From Huaxiibacter chinensis (GTDB lineage Bacteria > Pseudomonadota > Gammaproteobacteria > Enterobacterales > Enterobacteriaceae), in the NCBI RefSeq assembly GCF_022171985.1, contig NZ_JAJVHF010000012.1:1-64000 (forward strand): DNA of 64,000 bases, written 5' to 3'. Numbering within the stretch: position 1 is the first letter of the stretch; each line of letters opens with the position of its first letter. A program made the translations under genes and the position numbers. This document shows, one piece after another, positions 27,007-35,385 of this stretch. Under the pieces are notes generated by a model. The model saw only the letters and a program-made list of their open reading frames with translations. It ran no database searches and was not told the DNA's origin.

Positions 27007-27035
27007 TTGACTTATACTTGCCTGAGCAATAATAT
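27007..27035 (+). promoter_or_regulatory. marRAB promoter
   Basis: -35 TTGACT (27007-27012) and -10 TAATAT (27030-27035) with a 17-bp spacer, overlapping the first MarR operator, as in E. coli. Confidence 0.85.
27015..27034. promoter_or_regulatory. MarR operator site I
   Basis: TACTTGCCTGAGCAATAATA, an imperfect palindrome (TTGCC/GCAA) between -35 and -10, matching E. coli site I with one changed base in the centre. Confidence 0.85.
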
Positions 27036-27050
27036 CTGCCGTGATTAAAC

Positions 27051-27070
27051 TACTTGCCAGGGCAACCATT
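27051..27070. promoter_or_regulatory. MarR operator site II
   Basis: TACTTGCCAGGGCAACCATT ends directly before the marR GTG, as E. coli site II does. It also supplies the AGGG ribosome site. Confidence 0.85.
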
Positions 27071-27505
27071 GTGAAAAGCACCAGTGATCTCTTTAACGAC
27101 ATAATCCCACTGGGTCGTCTTATCCACATGGTGAACCAGAAAAAAGATCGGCTGTTGAACGACTACCTTTCTCCGATGGACATCACCGCAACGCAGTTCA
27201 AAGTGCTGTGTTCTATTCGCTGTGAAGTCTGTATTACGCCGGTTGAGCTAAAAAAAGTGCTCTCCGTCGATCTCGGTGCCCTGACGCGCATGCTCGATCG
27301 TCTTGTCTGCAAAGGATGGATTGAAAGACGACCTAACCCGAATGACAAACGTGGCGTGCTGGTGCAACTCACCAGTGACGGCGCGGCCATGTGTGAAAAA
27401 TGTCACGAGTTAGTAGGACAAACCCTGCATCAGGAATTAACAAAAAACTTAACGGCGGATGAAGTGGTCACTCTTGAACATTTGTTGAAGAAAATCCTGC
27501 CGTAA
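27071..27505 (+). CDS. marR: Multiple antibiotic resistance repressor MarR
   Basis: 144 residues from the GTG at 27071, the start used in E. coli (VKSTSDLF). A winged helix-turn-helix repressor: SPMDITATQFKVLCSIR, ELKKVLSVDLGALTRMLDRL (recognition helix) and the NPNDKRGVLV wing. MarR dimers repress marRAB by binding sites I and II and release on phenolic ligands such as salicylate, or on copper oxidation of a cysteine. The cysteine in the IRCEVCIT segment is conserved. The longer frame would overlap operator II and is not used. Confidence 0.96.
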   Translation: MKSTSDLFNDIIPLGRLIHMVNQKKDRLLNDYLSPMDITATQFKVLCSIRCEVCITPVELKKVLSVDLGALTRMLDRLVCKGWIERRPNPNDKRGVLVQLTSDGAAMCEKCHELVGQTLHQELTKNLTADEVVTLEHLLKKILP

Positions 27506-27523
27506 ACAGAAAGAGGTATGACG

Positions 27524-27904
27524 ATGTCCAGACGCAATAATGACGCCATCACTATTCATAGCATTTTGGACTGGATCGAAGATAACCTGGAATCTCCCCT
27601 GTCACTTGAGAAAGTGTCCGAGCGTTCAGGTTACTCAAAATGGCACCTGCAAAGGATGTTTAAAAAAGAGACGGGTCATTCATTAGGTCAATACATCCGC
27701 AGCCGTAAGCTGACGGAAATTGCCCAGAAGCTCAAAGAAAGTAATGAACCGATTCTTTATCTGGCCGAACGTTATGGGTTTGAATCGCAGCAAACCCTGA
27801 CCCGCACGTTTAAGAACTATTTTGACGTGCCGCCGCATAAGTATCGCATTACCAGTATGCCGGGCGAGTCCCGCTATTTGCTTCCACTGACTCATTGTAA
27901 CTGA
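27524..27904 (+). CDS. marA: AraC-family activator MarA
   Basis: 126 residues from the ATG at 27524, 7 nt after AGAGG; the ATG at 27518 lies on the ribosome site itself. It contains two helix-turn-helix motifs ([19 protein letters not shown] and [20 protein letters not shown]), almost identical to E. coli MarA. It activates marboxes of efflux (acrAB-tolC), micF and its own operon. Unlike most AraC proteins it has no sensor domain. It is 18 bp after marR in the same operon. Confidence 0.96.
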   Translation: MSRRNNDAITIHSILDWIEDNLESPLSLEKVSERSGYSKWHLQRMFKKETGHSLGQYIRSRKLTEIAQKLKESNEPILYLAERYGFESQQTLTRTFKNYFDVPPHKYRITSMPGESRYLLPLTHCN

Positions 27905-27938
27905 TAATCGCCTGTATTAAGACGTAACCGAGGAACTC

Positions 27939-28157
27939 ATGAAACGTATCGCCTCCGCCGCCCTCACCTTACTGGTGCTGGTCTCCGGCCAGACTTATGC
28001 GGAGCAAACCACTGACGCTACGCAGCAGAATGCGCGCAACGCGATGATTCTGCCCTCCGCACAACAACAATCGCCCTTCGATTTCAATCATATGGGTGCG
28101 GGTAGCGACAAATCCGACGAATTAGGCGTGCCGTATTACAATCAGCACAGCCTCTGA
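27939..28157 (+). CDS. marB: MarB periplasmic protein
   Basis: 72 residues with a signal peptide (residues 1-21, ending TYAEQ) and the conserved C-terminus GAGSDKSDELGVPYYNQH of MarB. In E. coli MarB reduces marRAB transcription indirectly from the periplasm. Third gene of the mar operon, followed by a strong terminator. Confidence 0.93.
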   Translation: MKRIASAALTLLVLVSGQTYAEQTTDATQQNARNAMILPSAQQQSPFDFNHMGAGSDKSDELGVPYYNQHSL

Positions 28158-28166
28158 TTCGTTTTT

Positions 28167-28191
28167 GCCCCGCGGATGCGGGGCCTTTTTT
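28167..28191 (+). terminator. marRAB terminator
   Basis: GCCCCGC (28167-28173) and GCGGGGC (28178-28184) with a GGAT loop, then CTTTTTT. It overlaps the first bases of the convergent eamA stop region. Confidence 0.9.
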
Positions 28192-29089
28192 ATCCCCTGA
28201 CCCCCGACGCTCTGCGTAAACGCAGTCCGAATACGTTGATATATAACCCAGCCATAATCAGCACCGCGCCCATTAACTGCAGCGCGCTCAGCGTTTCATC
28301 AAGCAACAGCGCCGCACTGGCCAGCCCGACCACCGGCACCAGTAAGGACAACGGCGCGACGCGCCAGGTTTCGTATCGCCCCAGCAGCGTTCCCCATATC
28401 CCGTAGCCCACGATGGTGGCGATAAACGCCAGATAAACCAGCGACAGCAAAGTCATCAGATCAATATCGATCAGGCTTTTGAGCATCACCGCCGGGCCAT
28501 CCAGAATAAACGACGCCGCGAAAAAGGGCACAATCGGAATCAGCGCGCTCCAGACCACCAGAGACATAACTGCCGGGCGCGCCTCATGCTGCATAATCAG
28601 CTTGTTAAAGATATTGCCGCAGGCCCAGCTCAACCCCGCCGCCAGGGTTAACATAAAGCCCAGCAGGGCCACGTGCTGACCGTTCAGGCTGGCTTCAATC
28701 AGCACCAGCACCCCGAATACCGCCAGCGCAATTCCTGCCAGCTGCTTACCCTGCAGCCGTTCGCTAAACACAAACGCGCCAAGAATGATGGTAAAGAACG
28801 CCTGCGCCTGTAACACCAGCGAGGCCAGCCCGGCAGGCATGCCGAACTTGATGGCACAGAAAAGAAACGCAAACTGCGCAAAGCTGATCGTCAGGCCATA
28901 GCCCAGCAGCAAACGCAGGGGAATTTTAGGCCGGGCGACAAAAAAGAGCGCGGGTACGGCCACCAGTAAAAAACGCAGTCCCGCCAGCATCATGGGGGGC
29001 ATATTATGCAACCCGGCTTTGATGACCACAAAATTCAGGCCCCACACTACTACCACCAGCAATGCCAGCAGTCCGTCTTTCCGCGTCAT
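28190..29089 (-). CDS. eamA: Cysteine/O-acetylserine exporter EamA (YdeD)
   Basis: 299 residues from the ATG at 29089, equal to E. coli EamA. Ten helices in two EamA repeats of the drug/metabolite transporter superfamily. Motifs: VVVVWGLNFVVIKAGLHNMPP and later ATIVGYGIWGTLLGRY. It exports O-acetylserine and cysteine-pathway metabolites. AGGGG precedes the start. The longer frame to 29212 adds 41 residues foreign to the family. Confidence 0.94.
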   Translation of the reverse strand: MTRKDGLLALLVVVVWGLNFVVIKAGLHNMPPMMLAGLRFLLVAVPALFFVARPKIPLRLLLGYGLTISFAQFAFLFCAIKFGMPAGLASLVLQAQAFFTIILGAFVFSERLQGKQLAGIALAVFGVLVLIEASLNGQHVALLGFMLTLAAGLSWACGNIFNKLIMQHEARPAVMSLVVWSALIPIVPFFAASFILDGPAVMLKSLIDIDLMTLLSLVYLAFIATIVGYGIWGTLLGRYETWRVAPLSLLVPVVGLASAALLLDETLSALQLMGAVLIMAGLYINVFGLRLRRASGVRG

Positions 29090-29280
29090 ACCCCGCCCCT
29101 GATTATTAAATTTTTGTAAACACTTCAAGGTAACGAAAAAAAACGCGGAGGAAAAGATCATTAATTCTGGCAGGAAGAATACGCACGTGCGGATAAATTG
29201 GGTGCTATACAAGCCCCTTATGGCATGGTAATCCTTTTAGAACACAACACTATAAGCATCAGCAATTGTCGGGCAGGAAA

Positions 29281-30474
29281 ATGAAACCATCTCTCAGGCG
29301 CTCAACCGCAGCGCTGCTGGCATCGTCATTGTTATTAACCATCGGTCGTGGGGCAACGCTGCCGTTTATGACCATTTATCTCACGCGCGTCTATAACATG
29401 AGCGTGGAGAATATTGGTTATGCTCTGACCATCGCGCTCACCATTGGCGTGGTGTTCAGCATGGGGTTTGGGATCCTGGCCGATAAGTTTGATAAAAAGC
29501 GTTATATGCTGAACGCGATCGTAGCGTTTATTGCCGGCTTTATTGCTATTCCGCTGGTGGATAACGTCACGCTGGTGGTCCTGTTTTTTGCCCTGATCAA
29601 CTGCGCCTATTCGGTATTTTCAACCGTACTGAAGGCCTGGTTTGCCGATGTATTAACGTCCGGTGAGAAAGCACGCGTTTTCTCTCTTAACTACAGCTTT
29701 TTGAATATCGGCTGGACGATAGGCCCGCCGATTGGCACCCTGCTGGTGATGTACAGCCTGCAACTGCCGTTCTGGCTCGCCGCGTTTTGTGCCGCTCTGC
29801 CCCTGGTCTTTATACAGCTGTATGTGCAAAAAGGCCTCGCCGCTGACGCGTCTGAACAGCCCGTCCCCTGGCAACCGTCGGTCCTGCTGCGCGACAAGGC
29901 ATTATTCTGGTTTACGCTTTCAGGTTTTCTGGCGTCTTACGTCGGGGGATCTTTTGCCAGCTGTATTTCGCAGTATGTTTTAGCCGCCGATTACGACAGC
30001 GATTTTGCCCAGAAAGTGGTGGCCGTTGTGTTGCCCGTTAATGCCGCCGTGGTGGTCTCGTTACAGTATGTTATTGGCCGGAAAATCTCAGCCAGTAATA
30101 TTCGCCCGCTGATGGCCTTAGGCACCCTCTTTTTCTTATTAGGGCTGGGTGGATTTATGTTGTCCGGGAGTAATTTAGTCTACTGGGGTATCGCCTCGGC
30201 GGTTTTCACCATTGGCGAAATTATTTACGCACCGGGTGAATATATGCTGATAGATAACATTGCCCCGCCGGGCATGAAATCGAGCTACTTCTCCGCCCAG
30301 GCGCTCGGCTGGTTAGGCGCAGCGGCCAATCCTATGATCACCGGGATTATACTGACCCATCTGCCGCACTGGTCCCTGTTTGCCATTATGATGGGTGCGA
30401 TCGTCATCGCCTGGCTGATGATTTTACGCGGGATGAATGTGAAAGCCTGGTGCAAACAGTCCGAAACAGCCTGA
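29281..30474 (+). CDS. ydeE: MFS transporter YdeE
   Basis: 397 residues from the ATG at 29281; 12-helix major facilitator matching E. coli YdeE (LRRSTAALLASSLLLTIGRG opening, GILADKFDKKRYML motif A, SLGWLGAA-type segment late). E. coli YdeE is reported to export dipeptides and to affect arabinose efflux. Gene order marRAB-eamA-ydeE is conserved. A hairpin at 30483-30508 separates it from the convergent zinT. Confidence 0.93.
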   Translation: MKPSLRRSTAALLASSLLLTIGRGATLPFMTIYLTRVYNMSVENIGYALTIALTIGVVFSMGFGILADKFDKKRYMLNAIVAFIAGFIAIPLVDNVTLVVLFFALINCAYSVFSTVLKAWFADVLTSGEKARVFSLNYSFLNIGWTIGPPIGTLLVMYSLQLPFWLAAFCAALPLVFIQLYVQKGLAADASEQPVPWQPSVLLRDKALFWFTLSGFLASYVGGSFASCISQYVLAADYDSDFAQKVVAVVLPVNAAVVVSLQYVIGRKISASNIRPLMALGTLFFLLGLGGFMLSGSNLVYWGIASAVFTIGEIIYAPGEYMLIDNIAPPGMKSSYFSAQALGWLGAAANPMITGIILTHLPHWSLFAIMMGAIVIAWLMILRGMNVKAWCKQSETA

Positions 30475-30482
30475 GGTGAAGT

Positions 30483-30508
30483 GCCGGGCAAACAGCGCGT
30501 TGCCCGGC
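30483..30508. repeat. 9-bp hairpin between ydeE and zinT
   Basis: GCCGGGCAA (30483-30491) and TTGCCCGGC (30500-30508) are exact complements around 8 nt, without a T run; REP-like or a shared 3-prime-end-stabilising hairpin. Confidence 0.6.
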
Positions 30509-30515
30509 GACAGGA

Positions 30516-31157
30516 TTAGTGGTGCAGCATCTCGTCAACCACCTGCTCTTTGTACATTTCGTTCGGATAATAGGTCGGCCAGTTATCCATCTCTTTCAGT
30601 AACGCCTCGTGCGAGGTGTTACCCATAAAGATATGGAAGTGGGCAGACGCTTTCGGGCCGATAGTGTGGTCGCTGAACTGCACGAATTTCGGTGCCTTGC
30701 TGCTGGCATCCTTACACTCGAACAGATAACGCACGCCCTTCTTCCCGGAGGTGTAGGTCAGGATTTTATATCCGCTGTAATCATACTGACAGCGGCTCAC
30801 GGCTTTACCGGTGTGGAACTCCATTACATTATTTTCGATGCCGATGGTGTCGACGTCGGTGGCGTATCCTTTGCGATAATAGGCTTTATATTCGTCAAAC
30901 GATTTACTGCTGTCCTTCTCTGCTTTCTTTTTCAGCACGGGATCCAGCGAACCATCCTCTAAGAAAGGATACACCGACTGCCAGACGCCATCCCAGTCGG
31001 ACAGCTTTCTGTCCCGGACATCTTTATCTTCAAATACGCCATTTGCCGCTTTTTGTTCTGCCTCGGTCATTTGATGGCCGTGCGAATGGGCAAAAAGTTG
31101 GCCGCTCGCCAGGAGGGCCGCCAGAGTCATTGCAAATTTTCCAATATGTGCTGCCAA
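30516..31157 (-). CDS. zinT: Periplasmic zinc-binding protein ZinT
   Basis: 213 residues from a TTG at 31157 (GAGG upstream), with a signal peptide to about residue 22 and then a His-rich HSHGHQ. The lipocalin-like core matches E. coli ZinT (YodA): [40 protein letters not shown], and HFHIFMGN with metal-binding histidines. ZinT captures zinc (and cadmium) for the ZnuABC importer under scarcity. A Zur box lies 35 bp before the start, so it should be induced by zinc limitation. The frame from 31220 would run through the Zur box and is unlikely. Confidence 0.93.
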   Translation of the reverse strand: MAAHIGKFAMTLAALLASGQLFAHSHGHQMTEAEQKAANGVFEDKDVRDRKLSDWDGVWQSVYPFLEDGSLDPVLKKKAEKDSSKSFDEYKAYYRKGYATDVDTIGIENNVMEFHTGKAVSRCQYDYSGYKILTYTSGKKGVRYLFECKDASSKAPKFVQFSDHTIGPKASAHFHIFMGNTSHEALLKEMDNWPTYYPNEMYKEQVVDEMLHH

Positions 31158-31191
31158 AATAAGATCCTCACTCCGTTTTATGAGAATGAGG

Positions 31192-31208
31192 ATGTTATAG
31201 TATAACAT
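31192..31208. promoter_or_regulatory. Zur box before zinT
   Basis: ATGTTATAGTATAACAT is a perfect palindrome around its central base, followed by TTC, and matches the Zur consensus core GTTATA-N-TATAAC. It lies between zinT and the urtE stop, almost touching the latter. Confidence 0.88.
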
Positions 31209-31209
31209 T

Positions 31210-31908
31210 TCAGATGGCAACCAGTCCGCGCACTCCCTCCTGCTCCATCTGTTCGCCCCGCCCGCGCTGTATAATGGTGCCGCGCGACATCAACAGATAA
31301 TTGTCCGCCAGCCCCGCTGCAAAGTCGTAAAATTGCTCAACCAGCAAAATCGCCATATCTCCCCGGCTGGCTAGCTGACGAATCACCTGGCCGATCTCCT
31401 TGATGACCGACGGCTGGATCCCTTCGGTCGGCTCATCCAGAATGAGCAGCTGCGGGCGGCTGGCCAGCGCGCGCCCGATAGCCAGCTGTTGTTGCTGCCC
31501 TCCCGAGAGGTCGCCTCCCCGGCGGTGTTTCATCTCCTTCAGCACGGGGAATAACTGCCAGATATCATCCGGTACCGTCTTCGCTTCGCGGGCCGGGCAT
31601 CGCGCCAGCCCGAGCAGCAGGTTCTCTTCGACGGTGAGACGAGGAAAAATTTCGCGCCCCTGCGGAACATACGCCACGCCGGACTGAACACGCTGATGCG
31701 GTTTAGCGTGGGTGATGGCTTTACCTTGCCAGACGATCTCCCCGCTGCGTACCGGGACCAGCCCCATCAGGCATTTCAGAAGAGTGGTTTTACCGACACC
31801 ATTGCGCCCCAGCAAACAGGTCACTTCGCCGCTGGGTGCCTCAAAACTGACGCCGCGTAAAATATGGCTCCCGCTGTAATACTGATGCAGTTCGTTCACC
31901 TGTAACAT
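31210..31908 (-). CDS. urtE: Urea ABC transporter ATP-binding protein UrtE
   Basis: 232-residue ATPase of the LivF type: Walker [12 protein letters not shown] (residues about 32-42), Q-loop, signature [15 protein letters not shown], Walker [13 protein letters not shown], and the switch histidine replaced by Q in VEQFYDF, as is common in LivF/Urt[19 protein letters not shown] and the order urtABCDE point to urea rather than branched-chain amino acids. Last gene of the operon, 9 bp after urtD; its stop is next to the zinT Zur box. Confidence 0.9.
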   Translation of the reverse strand: MLQVNELHQYYSGSHILRGVSFEAPSGEVTCLLGRNGVGKTTLLKCLMGLVPVRSGEIVWQGKAITHAKPHQRVQSGVAYVPQGREIFPRLTVEENLLLGLARCPAREAKTVPDDIWQLFPVLKEMKHRRGGDLSGGQQQQLAIGRALASRPQLLILDEPTEGIQPSVIKEIGQVIRQLASRGDMAILLVEQFYDFAAGLADNYLLMSRGTIIQRGRGEQMEQEGVRGLVAI

Positions 31909-31917
31909 TGAGCCTCC

Positions 31918-32715
31918 TTAGCGTCCCAGATAGACTTCGATGACCTGCTCGTTGGCCTGGACGTCACGCAGCGAGCCTTCTGCCAGCACCCGCCCCTGAT
32001 GTAAGACGGTGACATGGTCGGCGATGGTCTCGACGAATCCCATGTCGTGTTCCACTACCATCAGAGAATGCTTGCCCGCCAGCGTCCGAAAAAGCTCTGC
32101 AGAATAGTCGGTTTCCGCGTCCGTCATGCCTGCGGCAGGTTCATCCAGCAACAGGAGATGCGGGTCCTGAACCAGCAACATGCCTATCTCCAGAAACTGC
32201 TTTTGCCCGTGCGACAGCAGGCCCGCAGAGCGGTGACGTTCAGCGCCCAGGCGAAGGAGCATCAGCATCTCGTGAATGCGGTCTTCCTGCGCCGAATTCA
32301 GCCGCGCCCGCAGGCTGGCCCAGACCGATTTATCACCTTTCATTGCCAGCTCCAGGTTCTCCCACACGCTCAGGGCTTCAAATACCGTGGGCTTCTGGAA
32401 TTTGCGTCCGATCCCTTTTCGTGCAATGGTCGCCGAATCAAGGGTGGTGAGATCGATCGACTGATCGTAAATCGCCCGTCCGCTTTGTGGCCGGGTTTTG
32501 CCGGTGATGACGTCCATCAGCGTCGTTTTACCGGCTCCGTTTGGACCAATGACACAGCGTAACTCTCCGACACCGATGTTAAGCGTCAGATCGGTCAACG
32601 CCTGAAAACCATCAAAACTGACGTTTATCGCCTCAAGCTGAAGCACCGGGTCGGTCTGGTCGCGAAAGCGATCGCCGGGTAATTGACGGGTAAAGAGTCC
32701 TTCCGCGGGCTGCAT
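31918..32715 (-). CDS. urtD: Urea ABC transporter ATP-binding protein UrtD
   Basis: 265-residue LivG-type ATPase: Walker A VIGPNGAGKTTLMDVITGKTRP, a UrtD-like GIGRKFQKPTVFEALSVWENLELAM segment, signature LSHGQKQFLEIGMLL, Walker B LLLLDEPAAGM, and the switch histidine in VVEHDMGFVE. It energises the urtBC channel together with UrtE. Its ATG overlaps the urtC stop by one base (TAATG), so the two are coupled. Confidence 0.92.
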   Translation of the reverse strand: MQPAEGLFTRQLPGDRFRDQTDPVLQLEAINVSFDGFQALTDLTLNIGVGELRCVIGPNGAGKTTLMDVITGKTRPQSGRAIYDQSIDLTTLDSATIARKGIGRKFQKPTVFEALSVWENLELAMKGDKSVWASLRARLNSAQEDRIHEMLMLLRLGAERHRSAGLLSHGQKQFLEIGMLLVQDPHLLLLDEPAAGMTDAETDYSAELFRTLAGKHSLMVVEHDMGFVETIADHVTVLHQGRVLAEGSLRDVQANEQVIEVYLGR

Positions 32716-33788
32716 TATTTCTCTCCTTTACGATAAAGACCGTAGACCCCACGCGGCAGGAACAGCGTGACGCCGATAAAAATCGCCCCAAGAAACAGCT
32801 GCCAGTATTCCGGCATCGCCACGGTAAAATAGCTTTTTGCACCGTTAACCAACGCCGCCCCTATCACCGGTCCGACGAGGGTGCCGCGTCCGCCCAGCGC
32901 CACCCAAATGGCCGCCTCGATAGAGTTGGTTGGCGACATTTCGCCAGGGTTGATGATGCCCACCTGCGGAACATACAGCGCGCCCGCAAGACCACACAAC
33001 ACGGCGGAGAGCGTCCACACCAGCAGCTTGAAACCGCGTGGGTCGTAGCCGCAAAACGTCAGACGGTTTTCCGCATCGCGAACGGCGGTAAGAATGCGGC
33101 CAAATTTACTTTTCGCCAGCCAGAAGCCGATAGCCAGCGATGCCAGAAGCAGCAGAACGGTTGCCAGAAATAGCCCAATACGCGTGCCTGTCGCCGTCAC
33201 CGGAAAACCCAGCAGCGTGGTGAAGCCGGTAAAACCGTTGTTGCCGCCAAAGCCGGTCTCGTTGCGAAAAAACAGCAGCATGCCCGCGTAAGTCAGCGCC
33301 TGGGTCATGATGGAGAAGTAGACGCCTTTGATCTTCGAGCGAAAGGCAAACCAGCCAAATACCAGCGCCAGCAGCCCGGGTACCATCACGATCAACACCA
33401 TAGCCCAGGCGAAGTGCTGCGTTCCCCACCAGAACCACGGCATCTCATCCCACGAGAGAAACGCCATAAACGCGGGCAGCCCCTCCCCGGAGGCCTGGCG
33501 CATCAGATACATCCCCATCGCATATCCCCCAAGGGCAAAAAAGAGGCCGTGACCGAGAGAGAGCATCCCCGCGTAGCCCCACACCAGGTCAAGCGCGATA
33601 GCAACGATGGCGTAGCACAGGATTTTACCCACCAGGGTCAGCATCCAGGTTGAGACCGCCAGCGGATGGCTGGCAGGCAGTAAGGTAAGAAACGGCATAA
33701 TCAGCAGCAGCGCGACGACAAGACCGCCCAGCAGCTGCGTCATACGTGGCGCTCTGCGCGCCATGGTTAAGGTTAATGGCTGGCTCAT
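32715..33788 (-). CDS. urtC: Urea ABC transporter permease UrtC
   Basis: 357-residue LivM-type permease with eight to ten membrane helices. Recognisable UrtC stretches: LDLVWGYAGMLSLGHGLFFALGGYAMGMYLMR, the FFRNETGFGGNNGFTGF segment, FGRILTAVRDAENRLTFCGYDP (the cytoplasmic coupling loop) and IWVALGGRGTLVGPVIGAALVNGAKS. It forms the inner-membrane pore with UrtB. Start and stop overlap both neighbours by one base. Confidence 0.93.
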   Translation of the reverse strand: MSQPLTLTMARRAPRMTQLLGGLVVALLLIMPFLTLLPASHPLAVSTWMLTLVGKILCYAIVAIALDLVWGYAGMLSLGHGLFFALGGYAMGMYLMRQASGEGLPAFMAFLSWDEMPWFWWGTQHFAWAMVLIVMVPGLLALVFGWFAFRSKIKGVYFSIMTQALTYAGMLLFFRNETGFGGNNGFTGFTTLLGFPVTATGTRIGLFLATVLLLLASLAIGFWLAKSKFGRILTAVRDAENRLTFCGYDPRGFKLLVWTLSAVLCGLAGALYVPQVGIINPGEMSPTNSIEAAIWVALGGRGTLVGPVIGAALVNGAKSYFTVAMPEYWQLFLGAIFIGVTLFLPRGVYGLYRKGEK

Positions 33789-35362
33789 CAGTCCGTCACC
33801 CTCCCTTTCAATGCAAACAGACCCTGCGGTCGCTTCTGGATAAACAGCACGATCGCCACCAGAATCAAAATTTTGGCGGGTACCGCCCCCATTTGTGGCT
33901 CAAGAATTTTATTGAAGATACCCAGCCCGAACGCAGCGGCGACGCTGCCCGCAAGTTGCCCGACGCCGCCCAGTACCACGACCAGGAATGAGTCAATAAT
34001 GTATCCTTGCCCAAGCTCCGGACCGACGTTGCCCAACTGCGAGAGCGCCACGCCCCCCAGCCCGGCGATACCTGAACCCAGGCCAAAAGCCAGCATATCG
34101 ACGCGTCCGGTCGGTACCCCGCAGCAGGCCGCCATAGAGCGGTTCTGGGTAACCGCACGCAGGTGAAGTCCCAGTCGCGTTTTATTGAGAATGAGCCAGG
34201 TAAAGAACAGCACCAGCAGCACAAATCCCAGTACGACAAGGCGATTCCAGGGCAGAATCAGGTTGGCAAAGACCTGAACCCCACCCGACAGCCAGGCCGG
34301 GTTGGCAACCTCAAGGTTCTGCGCACCGAACGTCATGCGCACCAGCTGAATAATCATCAGACTGATCCCCCAGGTGGCGAGCAGGGTTTCCAGCGGTCGG
34401 CCATACAAATGGCGAATGATGGTCCGCTCCAGCGTCATCCCGAGGGTGGCAGTTACCATAAAGGCGACGGGCAACGCCACAACCGGATAAAACGCCAGCC
34501 AGTGCGGCGCCCACTGCGCCATAAGCTGTTGCACTATCCAGGTACAGTACGCGCCAAGCATCAGCATTTCCCCGTGGGCCATGTTGATCACGCCCAGCAG
34601 GCCGTAGGTGATCGCCAGCCCCAGCGCCGCCAGCAGCAGCACCGATCCCAGAGAAAGCCCCATAAAGGCTTGCCCCAGAAGATCGCCCAGCACCAGTCGG
34701 TGTTTTATCTTCTGCAGGCTCTCTTCAGCGGCGGCACGCACGCGGGCATCCGGCTCGGTTTCGGTTTGTGTATAAGGTATCAGGCGAGCCTGCGTCTGCG
34801 GATCGGCGGATTCGCCCAACAGGGTTATCGCCTGCAATCGCAGGTCAGGCTGCGGGCTGGCAAGCTGCAGATTTGCCAGCGTCACCCGTAATGCCTGACG
34901 GACGTCAGGATCCTTCTCTACGGCATATCGACGTGCAAGCAATGCTTCCATTGAGGGCATCGCATCATGTTGTAGCTGCCGCGCGGCCGTCAGCCTTAAC
35001 GTGACGTTGTCACTAAAAAGCTGATGCGTCGCCAGTGCCGTGGCGGTGAGCATACGCAGGCGGTTGGTCAGACGGACAGGTTTGGTCTCTCCCTGCACCT
35101 GCGGTTGTTCTCCCAGCGCGACCATGTCACCGTTAATGCGGGTAAAGGCATGCCGTTGTCCGTCTGCAAACACGCTCTCCCTCTGCAACGCCTGCAGCAG
35201 AGGCATGCGGGAAGGTTCAGGGGCTATCGCCCACTGTTCGAGCAGGCTAACCTGCTTAGCCCGGCTTGCGGCGACGAAATTATCCGCATCCGAAGCCTGC
35301 GCCATCCCTGGCAGCAGACCCGCAAGCCAGAAAAGTGCGACAACCCTTCGCAGTATGTTCAT
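33788..35362 (-). CDS. urtB: Urea ABC transporter permease UrtB
   Basis: 524 residues from the ATG at 35362 (AGGGAG site). Residues 1-24 are a signal peptide. Residues about 25-215 are a soluble helical-repeat extension typical of proteobacterial UrtB. The LivH-type permease follows (LGLAITYGLLGVINMAHGEMLMLGAYC; RAVTQNRSMAACCGV coupling loop; VGPELGQGYIIDSFLVVVLGGVGQ). The extension would lie in the periplasm, and its role is not established to my knowledge. It begins 23 bp after urtA. Confidence 0.9.
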   Translation of the reverse strand: MNILRRVVALFWLAGLLPGMAQASDADNFVAASRAKQVSLLEQWAIAPEPSRMPLLQALQRESVFADGQRHAFTRINGDMVALGEQPQVQGETKPVRLTNRLRMLTATALATHQLFSDNVTLRLTAARQLQHDAMPSMEALLARRYAVEKDPDVRQALRVTLANLQLASPQPDLRLQAITLLGESADPQTQARLIPYTQTETEPDARVRAAAEESLQKIKHRLVLGDLLGQAFMGLSLGSVLLLAALGLAITYGLLGVINMAHGEMLMLGAYCTWIVQQLMAQWAPHWLAFYPVVALPVAFMVTATLGMTLERTIIRHLYGRPLETLLATWGISLMIIQLVRMTFGAQNLEVANPAWLSGGVQVFANLILPWNRLVVLGFVLLVLFFTWLILNKTRLGLHLRAVTQNRSMAACCGVPTGRVDMLAFGLGSGIAGLGGVALSQLGNVGPELGQGYIIDSFLVVVLGGVGQLAGSVAAAFGLGIFNKILEPQMGAVPAKILILVAIVLFIQKRPQGLFALKGRVTD

Positions 35363-35385
35363 GGCTTTTCTCCCTTGCAGGTCAC

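Noticed and set aside
27518..27523. ATG at 27518 as marA start
   Set aside because: It overlaps the AGAGG ribosome site, leaving no spacing; the ATG at 27524 has 7 nt.
31158..31220. Longer ZinT reading frame
   Set aside because: It would place the Zur operator inside the coding region and put 21 residues before the signal peptide.
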